From Breznakiella homolactica (GTDB lineage: Bacteria > Spirochaetota > Spirochaetia > Treponematales > Breznakiellaceae), in contig NZ_CP067089.2 in the NCBI RefSeq assembly GCF_016616095.2, forward strand, positions 4,154,001 through 4,218,000: DNA of 64,000 nucleotides, written 5' to 3'. Below, in pieces: positions 59,365-64,000 of the stretch (its first letter is position 1; each line of letters begins with the position of its first letter). The position numbers were made by a program, and so were the translations under genes. The notes beneath the pieces were generated by a model. It saw nothing but the letters and a program-made list of their open reading frames with translations. It had not been told where the DNA came from and made no database searches.

Positions 59365-60156
59365 TTGAGAAATGTAACTATTGTTTTTTTAATTCTTTTT
59401 TGGTTTATTGGTTTTGGGTGTAAGTTCAATAAGACAGGAGCAGAAACGAGAGATCAAAATATTGAATCAGTCAATACTGCAGAGATTAAAGTGGATGAAA
59501 ACAAGGGGTTGATTGAAAATGAAACCGAAAATACAAAACTTTGCCGCCTTGAAAATTTCAAAATAAAATACAATGCAAATATTGATATTCCTGGTCGTAA
59601 TGATCCCAATATGATTGTCAACGATATAATAATTTTCAAGCCGGAAAGCGATGTTATCGTTAATAATTCTGAAATTGAACCTTTACCAATTGTAAATGAA
59701 ATTCTTGATAAGCCTGCAAAAAATATTACCCTTTCAATGCTGCCAGAATACAGTCGTCCACAGCAAAGTATAGATGACATATTATCTGCCTTTAATGTTT
59801 ATGTTGATAAAGAAAAAATAAATGAAATAAATAATACAGTAAACACAATGAAGTATAGATTTGATAATTTGCAGATTGATTTCATGGATAATTCTATTTA
59901 CATCTGCAAAGGATATTCCGAAAATTTTTACTATTTATTTCTTGTTGAATACTATGGTAATACCATGTACGATTTTGTATTAAAAATAAACGATGAAAAA
60001 AAGAACATTGAAGATTTACTCGGTAAGCCAACGTATTATTCATCAGATGGTAATATTTATGCATATCAATCAAATAAAACACTAAGACAAATTAGTGTTG
60101 TCTTTAATGAAGATAAGGTAAAAAAAGTACAGTTAATGGTGTATGGAGGGATATAG
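59365..60156 (+). CDS. AT-rich putative lipoprotein
   Basis: 263 residues from a TTG start that has GGAG six bases upstream. The signal peptide MRNVTIVFLILFWFIGFGCK ends in a lipobox cysteine. The mature protein is Asn/Ile/Glu-rich; its C-terminal half (NIEDLLGKPTYYSSDGNIYA) resembles the small conserved end of some spirochaete lipoproteins. Function unknown. It shares the AT-rich composition of the preceding gene. Confidence 0.68.
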   Translation: MRNVTIVFLILFWFIGFGCKFNKTGAETRDQNIESVNTAEIKVDENKGLIENETENTKLCRLENFKIKYNANIDIPGRNDPNMIVNDIIIFKPESDVIVNNSEIEPLPIVNEILDKPAKNITLSMLPEYSRPQQSIDDILSAFNVYVDKEKINEINNTVNTMKYRFDNLQIDFMDNSIYICKGYSENFYYLFLVEYYGNTMYDFVLKINDEKKNIEDLLGKPTYYSSDGNIYAYQSNKTLRQISVVFNEDKVKKVQLMVYGGI

Positions 60157-60247
60157 TTATTACTGATTCTCAAATTTTACCTGATATATATCTGCGGAGT
60201 TTTATATAAATCCCTGTCTGCACCAAGCCGATGCCAGCACGGACACG

Positions 60248-60276
60248 TTGCCGGAACTGAAAAAACGATTTATGAT
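60248..60276 (+). promoter_or_regulatory. Predicted leaderless promoter
   Basis: TTGCCG (60248-60253), 17-bp spacer, TATGAT (60271-60276), ending six bases before the GTG at 60283. Confidence 0.55.
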
Positions 60277-60282
60277 AATGCC

Positions 60283-60732
60283 GTGAAAATGATATGGCTA
60301 AGTTTTATTCTGATCGCAGCGGCTGTTTCCGCGGAGGAAAATACGGTGCTTAAACTGGTGCATATCGAAGAAATAGGCAAAACTCCCGGCCGCAATCCGG
60401 TTTACGTCGGATATTACTCGGATACTGTTTTTACCGAAAACGGTAAAGATGATTTATGCCGCTTTATAACGGTGGATAAAAAAACACTGCCGGCTCAGGC
60501 AAACCGCGAGCGTTTTATTGACGCTCATTTATACGATACCCCCGCTGTCAATGACGGTAATATTCCGGTGAATAGTGACGGATGGTTTTACCATCTGAGC
60601 GATGACGGCACACAGGTTTTGGTTAAAAGCCGATCCGGTCCGGGGGATGGTGCCATCGCTTTTCGGTATATATGGGAACGGTCAAACTATCAATACGATA
60701 CAACTATTACCTTCAGCCCGCTTCCGAGGTAG
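60283..60732 (+). CDS. Small exported hypothetical protein
   Basis: 149 residues with a signal peptide (MKMIWLSFILIAAAVSAEEN). The mature part has a VGYYSDTVFTENGKDDLCRF segment and a GWFYHLSDDGTQVLVKSRSG hairpin-like stretch; no family assigned. The GTG at 60283 lies six bases after the -10 box; the ATG at 60289 is an alternative. Composition returns to the GC-rich backbone type. Confidence 0.62.
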   Translation: MKMIWLSFILIAAAVSAEENTVLKLVHIEEIGKTPGRNPVYVGYYSDTVFTENGKDDLCRFITVDKKTLPAQANRERFIDAHLYDTPAVNDGNIPVNSDGWFYHLSDDGTQVLVKSRSGPGDGAIAFRYIWERSNYQYDTTITFSPLPR

Positions 60733-60898
60733 CGGATTATGCGGAAGACGGCTGTGTAACCTGAGAATATCGTCAATAACCTTTGTGTACATCGGCTGAT
60801 GTGCGGCTGGGATTTGATATCCGGACTATCGCAGGAAAAAGATTAAATTGAAATATCCGGGAAACGCGGCATAAGTCATGACAACGGAGAGGTAAACC

Positions 60899-62320
60899 AT
60901 GTCAATGCATGAAGTGGAAGGCTATGCCCAGGAAGCTGTTATCTTTGTTAACGGCTGTGATATTCCGGCGGATGAAAAAGTTTCCCTCATTGCCGCCGTG
61001 TATGAATGGCACGACAATTACGATACGGGTTTCACAAAACTCCGGGAGTTTGACATACTGGTTGACACCGGGTACTTCCATCTTTTTGATACGAAAGACC
61101 ATCCGGATTACGAACAATACAAAGACTACTTTGACTCAATCAGCGGGACCGGTTTTGAATTTATTTACGACGACCCCATAAAGGGCTACGCGAAGGATAA
61201 CCCGCTCAGCAGCTACTGGATGGGCGAGACCTACCGGAATGAAAAACGTGTTTCCCCCGGCAGGATGTGCTGTGAGGCGGGCGGCCGGGTATGGCGGCAC
61301 TTCTTTCCGGAAAAACCCGGACCTCTGCCGATGTCCGAATACGCCATGATGAGACGGATCGCGGACTTGGCGGCTGACCAGGAGGATCTGTTTATGCTGT
61401 CCGAGCTGTATCCCATGGTAAGTCTGGCCTTCTGGTACGGTATGAAGGGTGAAGAGGACAAGGCCCATTACGAACGCCTTAAGGAGCTTATCCTTACCGA
61501 TGCGGTGATGGAAGAGTTTGAAGCCTATCCCTATCCGCGCATGCCCGACGAGGAATTCGACGAATATGATGAAAATGAAACTTACTGGCGGGAGTGGATG
61601 GGGTATTACTACGACTGGAAACGGCGCAGCCCGAAAAAAGTAAAGCCGGAGCCGGAACCTATTCCCGGAATCGAGGCTTACAATAAAATGGCGATGCACA
61701 AAGACGCCTATGAAAGCGCCCTGGCGGAAGGAAATATCGAAGCGGCGTTGCAGGAGTTTGCCGCCTTCGCCGCTCTGGACGAAGAACTGGGAGAAAAATT
61801 CAGACGTGCCAACGAAGGCCGTTCAATTCTTGAAGTATTTGCCGCAGTGCGGCAGGGACCTCACCACGAAAAATACGCGAACCTGCTCCCGGAAGAAACC
61901 GACAGCGAAAGCCTTAAGCCGTTTCTCGCGGACTACCACAAATGGCTCAACGGTAAAGACGATGTCAGCTATTACCTGAATACAGCCCAGGAACTTATCA
62001 ACGCGGCCAACTATACCCAGGCGTTTCATTTTATTACCGCGGGATTAAATATCGACTCCGGCAATCCCTGGCTTAAGTTGTATATGGCCTGCGTGGTCAT
62101 ATTTCTGCCCCTTGCGGACCGGATTGAAGAACAGCTTCCTGTCCTGGACGGACTTCTGGACAGTAACTTTGAACATAAAGCGTACCTTAGGTATTTGAAA
62201 TCCCTGGCACTCAACGGTCTCGGACGGATGGAAGAAGCCTTGGCCCTCATGAAGCAGGCGGCTGATGAGGACACTGCCTATACGGAAGCCTATGAATGGC
62301 TGCAGGGGCAAAAAAAGTAA
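60899..62320 (+). CDS. Hypothetical protein with C-terminal TPR-like repeats
   Basis: 473 residues, cytoplasmic. The N-terminal 250 residues are acidic and rich in Tyr and Trp with no family recognised; a Pro/Lys/Glu linker (KKVKPEPEPIPG) follows at about 245. The C-terminal part contains helical pairs such as AYESALAEGNIEAALQEFAA, YTQAFHFITAGLNIDSGNPW and LNGLGRMEEALALMKQAADE, which look like TPR units. GGAGAGG precedes the ATG. Its style is similar to the WGR operon proteins, but no direct homology is claimed. Confidence 0.7.
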   Translation: MSMHEVEGYAQEAVIFVNGCDIPADEKVSLIAAVYEWHDNYDTGFTKLREFDILVDTGYFHLFDTKDHPDYEQYKDYFDSISGTGFEFIYDDPIKGYAKDNPLSSYWMGETYRNEKRVSPGRMCCEAGGRVWRHFFPEKPGPLPMSEYAMMRRIADLAADQEDLFMLSELYPMVSLAFWYGMKGEEDKAHYERLKELILTDAVMEEFEAYPYPRMPDEEFDEYDENETYWREWMGYYYDWKRRSPKKVKPEPEPIPGIEAYNKMAMHKDAYESALAEGNIEAALQEFAAFAALDEELGEKFRRANEGRSILEVFAAVRQGPHHEKYANLLPEETDSESLKPFLADYHKWLNGKDDVSYYLNTAQELINAANYTQAFHFITAGLNIDSGNPWLKLYMACVVIFLPLADRIEEQLPVLDGLLDSNFEHKAYLRYLKSLALNGLGRMEEALALMKQAADEDTAYTEAYEWLQGQKK

Positions 62321-62363
62321 CAGGGCAGTGCCCTTTCTCCGGGGTAATACTGCGGCTGCCCCA

Positions 62364-62393
62364 TTGCGGTCCGCCGTGTCAATTGTATATAGT
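62364..62393 (+). promoter_or_regulatory. Predicted leaderless promoter of the GH3 gene
   Basis: TTGCGG (62364-62369), 18-bp spacer, TATAGT (62388-62393), ending six bases before the ATG at 62400; no Shine-Dalgarno. Confidence 0.6.
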
Positions 62394-62399
62394 TGAAAA

Positions 62400-63626
62400 A
62401 TGATCCGCCGGGTTTGTATATTCATGATGTTTCCTTTTCTTCTCTGCTCCTGCGGAAAATCCGGTACCGTTCCATTGGAAATATCCGATCCGCCGCCGGC
62501 CGCAGAAAGCTTTCCGGAAGTTCCGAATGAAAATGAAGCGGAACGCGCCATGCGGGCTGCGGCCCGTGAATTGTGCAGAGCCATGGATGACCGCACTTTA
62601 GCCGGGCAGGTACTCATGACAGGCATTGACGGTAAAGGACGCCTTCCCGCCCGGTCAGAAGAACTGCTCCGGAAATATCCTCCCGGGGCGATCATGCTTT
62701 TTAAGTACAACGTCTCAGATGATCCCAATGATACCGCTCTGTTCCTGGACGAATGCGCGGCGGTAATCAGCCGGGCGGCTTCGGGGGTGGTTCCCTTTGT
62801 CGCGGTGGATCATGAAGGCGGTCTGGTCCACCGGTTCGGAACAACCCTGGAACGGCTGCCTTCCCCGGGTTCATATACAGAACTTGCCCGGGCGGAAGGT
62901 CCGGAAGAAGCTTTGTCCAGAATAGAAACCGATGCCCGGCGTTCAGGAGCGGAGCTCAGAACCATCGGCATCACCATGAACCTGGCTCCGGTGGCGGAAA
63001 TCCTCAATGACGACAACAAGACATTTCTGGAAGACCGGTCCTATGGAAGGGATGGCACCTTTGTGACTTCCGCTGGTGCCGCGTTTATCCGCGGAATGGA
63101 AGATTCGGGGATTGCCTCGGTGCTTAAGCATTTTCCGGGCAACTCCGGGAGTGATCCCCATATACATCCGGCCCGGATGGACTATAGCCGGGATGAGCTT
63201 AACCGTATGGTTCTGCCTTTTAAAGAACTTATTGAACAGTTTTCCCCCGCCGCGGTCATGGTGAGCCACGCCGTAGTATCCGCGGCGGACCCTCTGCGGA
63301 ATGCCAGCCTGTCTCCGGAGATTATCAGTGACTGGCTCAAAGGTGAACTGGGGTTCTCCGGGATTGTCCTGGGAGATGATTTCTCCATGGGAGCGGTCAG
63401 TCTCCAGGGTTACTCTCCCGAAGAGGCGGTGATTGCGGCCATTAATGCGGGAATCGATATGGTAATGACCTGGCCGCGGAATGTCGCGGCAGTACACGGG
63501 GCAATTATAACCGCCCTGGAAAACGGAACCCTGTCCCGGGACCGGCTTGAGGATGCCGCGGAACGGATTGTGTTCCAGAAAATGCGGTACGGGCTCCTGC
63601 CGGTACATAATGGAAGTGCGCTGTGA
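62400..63626 (+). CDS. Glycoside hydrolase family 3 lipoprotein (NagZ-like)
   Basis: 408 residues with a lipoprotein signal peptide (MIRRVCIFMMFPFLLCSC). The GH3 barrel shows VPFVAVDHEGGLVHRFG, MNLAPVAEI and SVLKHFPGNSGSDPHIHP, the NagZ/beta-hexosaminidase signature with the catalytic His on its loop; GIVLGDDFSMGAV holds the nucleophile aspartate. Likely a beta-N-acetylhexosaminidase acting on muropeptides or chitin-type sugars at the cell envelope. Its stop overlaps the GTG of the next gene. Confidence 0.9.
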   Translation: MIRRVCIFMMFPFLLCSCGKSGTVPLEISDPPPAAESFPEVPNENEAERAMRAAARELCRAMDDRTLAGQVLMTGIDGKGRLPARSEELLRKYPPGAIMLFKYNVSDDPNDTALFLDECAAVISRAASGVVPFVAVDHEGGLVHRFGTTLERLPSPGSYTELARAEGPEEALSRIETDARRSGAELRTIGITMNLAPVAEILNDDNKTFLEDRSYGRDGTFVTSAGAAFIRGMEDSGIASVLKHFPGNSGSDPHIHPARMDYSRDELNRMVLPFKELIEQFSPAAVMVSHAVVSAADPLRNASLSPEIISDWLKGELGFSGIVLGDDFSMGAVSLQGYSPEEAVIAAINAGIDMVMTWPRNVAAVHGAIITALENGTLSRDRLEDAAERIVFQKMRYGLLPVHNGSAL

Positions 63627-64000
63627 TTGAAGAATCGAGAATACTGTACACCGACAGTTCCTGTATAATCGTAAACAAACGGGCAGGGGAGGCCGCCGAA
63701 GGCGCGGCCCCGGGAATGGTCAGCCTTCCGGAAGTTTTGGGGAAAACATTCGGCACCGGACAGAATGCCGGCGGAAATCCATTCCTGCCGACAGCGGTAC
63801 ACCGCATCGATGTGCCCGTGAGCGGCTGTATCCTTTTTGCCCGGACTCCGCCGGCGCTGACTTTTCTCAATACCGCCTTTTCCCGGAGACAGGCGGTAAA
63901 GACCTACTGGGCAGTGATTGAGCAGAATGAAAAAATCCGGACCATTCCCGAATCGGGGGAACTGCGCCACTGGATCGCGGTGGACGGACGCAGAAACAAA
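63623..64000 (+). CDS. RluA-family pseudouridine synthase (3' partial)
   Basis: The first 126 residues, cut by the window end. The GTG start overlaps the GH3 stop. ILYTDSSCIIVNKRAGEAAE opens the catalytic domain, and HRIDVPVSGCILFAR carries the catalytic aspartate D63 (the usual motif is HRLD). It isomerises uridines in rRNA or tRNA; which position cannot be told. No S4 domain is seen before the catalytic domain. Confidence 0.85.
   Translation, partial: MIEESRILYTDSSCIIVNKRAGEAAEGAAPGMVSLPEVLGKTFGTGQNAGGNPFLPTAVHRIDVPVSGCILFARTPPALTFLNTAFSRRQAVKTYWAVIEQNEKIRTIPESGELRHWIAVDGRRNK

Noticed and set aside
1..64000. tRNA, rRNA or CRISPR array
   Set aside because: No T-arm GGTTCGAATCC-type segments within cloverleaf context, no rRNA-like sequence, and no regularly spaced short direct repeats were found on reading.

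Overview
The window looks like chromosome of a free-living or gut-associated spirochaete, most likely a treponeme. The evidence is a GC-rich backbone with spirochaete-style gene content: a eukaryote-like hexokinase beside HPr and Enzyme I, GatCAB with a short archaeal-type AspRS, many exported lipoproteins, a BspA-type leucine-rich-repeat remnant, and an integron cassette array (an integron is known from Treponema denticola). The species cannot be fixed from the sequence alone.

Layout. 0-3.2 kb: etfB (cut by the window edge)-etfA-FAD-linked dehydrogenase, resembling Etf-coupled lactate dehydrogenase operons. 3.3-5.4 kb: a MerR regulator with a classical 19-bp-spacer operator-promoter, its FMN-binding partner, and decayed gene pieces. 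5.4-9.9 kb: a two-gene operon encoding a giant WGR-domain protein and an unknown partner. 10.2-20.4 kb: an amino-acid metabolism block (class V PLP enzyme, Asp/Glu-racemase-like protein, two NhaC-type carriers, RidA, Crp/Fnr regulator, threonine aldolase, oligoendopeptidase F, cysteine synthase). 20.5-28.2 kb: exported proteins, epmA and murD. 28.2-31.6 kb: a strongly AT-rich array of five minus-strand ORFs separated by attC-like sites, with no integrase in view. 31.6-34.3 kb: ddl and murE. 34.4-36.4 kb: queD and an AMMECR1 gene embedded among three hairpin repeats that share a 33-nt loop on unrelated but paired stems. 36.4-43.8 kb: azlCD, gatCAB, aspS and hexokinase. 44.0-54.1 kb: a yhf-type cluster (yhfT, yhfU, yhfY twice, yhfZ, php/yhfV, yhfS, yhfX, yhfW) that runs directly into ptsH and ptsI. 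54-64 kb: M15 peptidase, Memo-family protein, RqcH-like protein, ArsR regulator with twin operators, AT-rich exported proteins, a GH3 lipoprotein and a pseudouridine synthase cut by the window end.

How parts work together. A nondiscriminating-looking AspRS next to gatCAB implies Asn-tRNA made by transamidation. The yhf cluster links two PLP enzymes, a phosphotriesterase-like hydrolase, a phosphopentomutase-like enzyme and a membrane protein to stand-alone PRD regulators and, unusually, to HPr and Enzyme I that could phosphorylate them. No PTS permease is visible, so the PTS proteins may be regulatory here. Six genes have a sigma70-like -10 box only 6-7 nt before the start codon, which predicts leaderless mRNAs.

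The strongest candidates for something undescribed are the covarying-stem/constant-loop hairpin family, the integrase-less cassette array against ddl, and the PTS-coupled yhf operon with a split PRD/HTH regulator. No tRNA, rRNA, CRISPR array or complete insertion sequence was seen.
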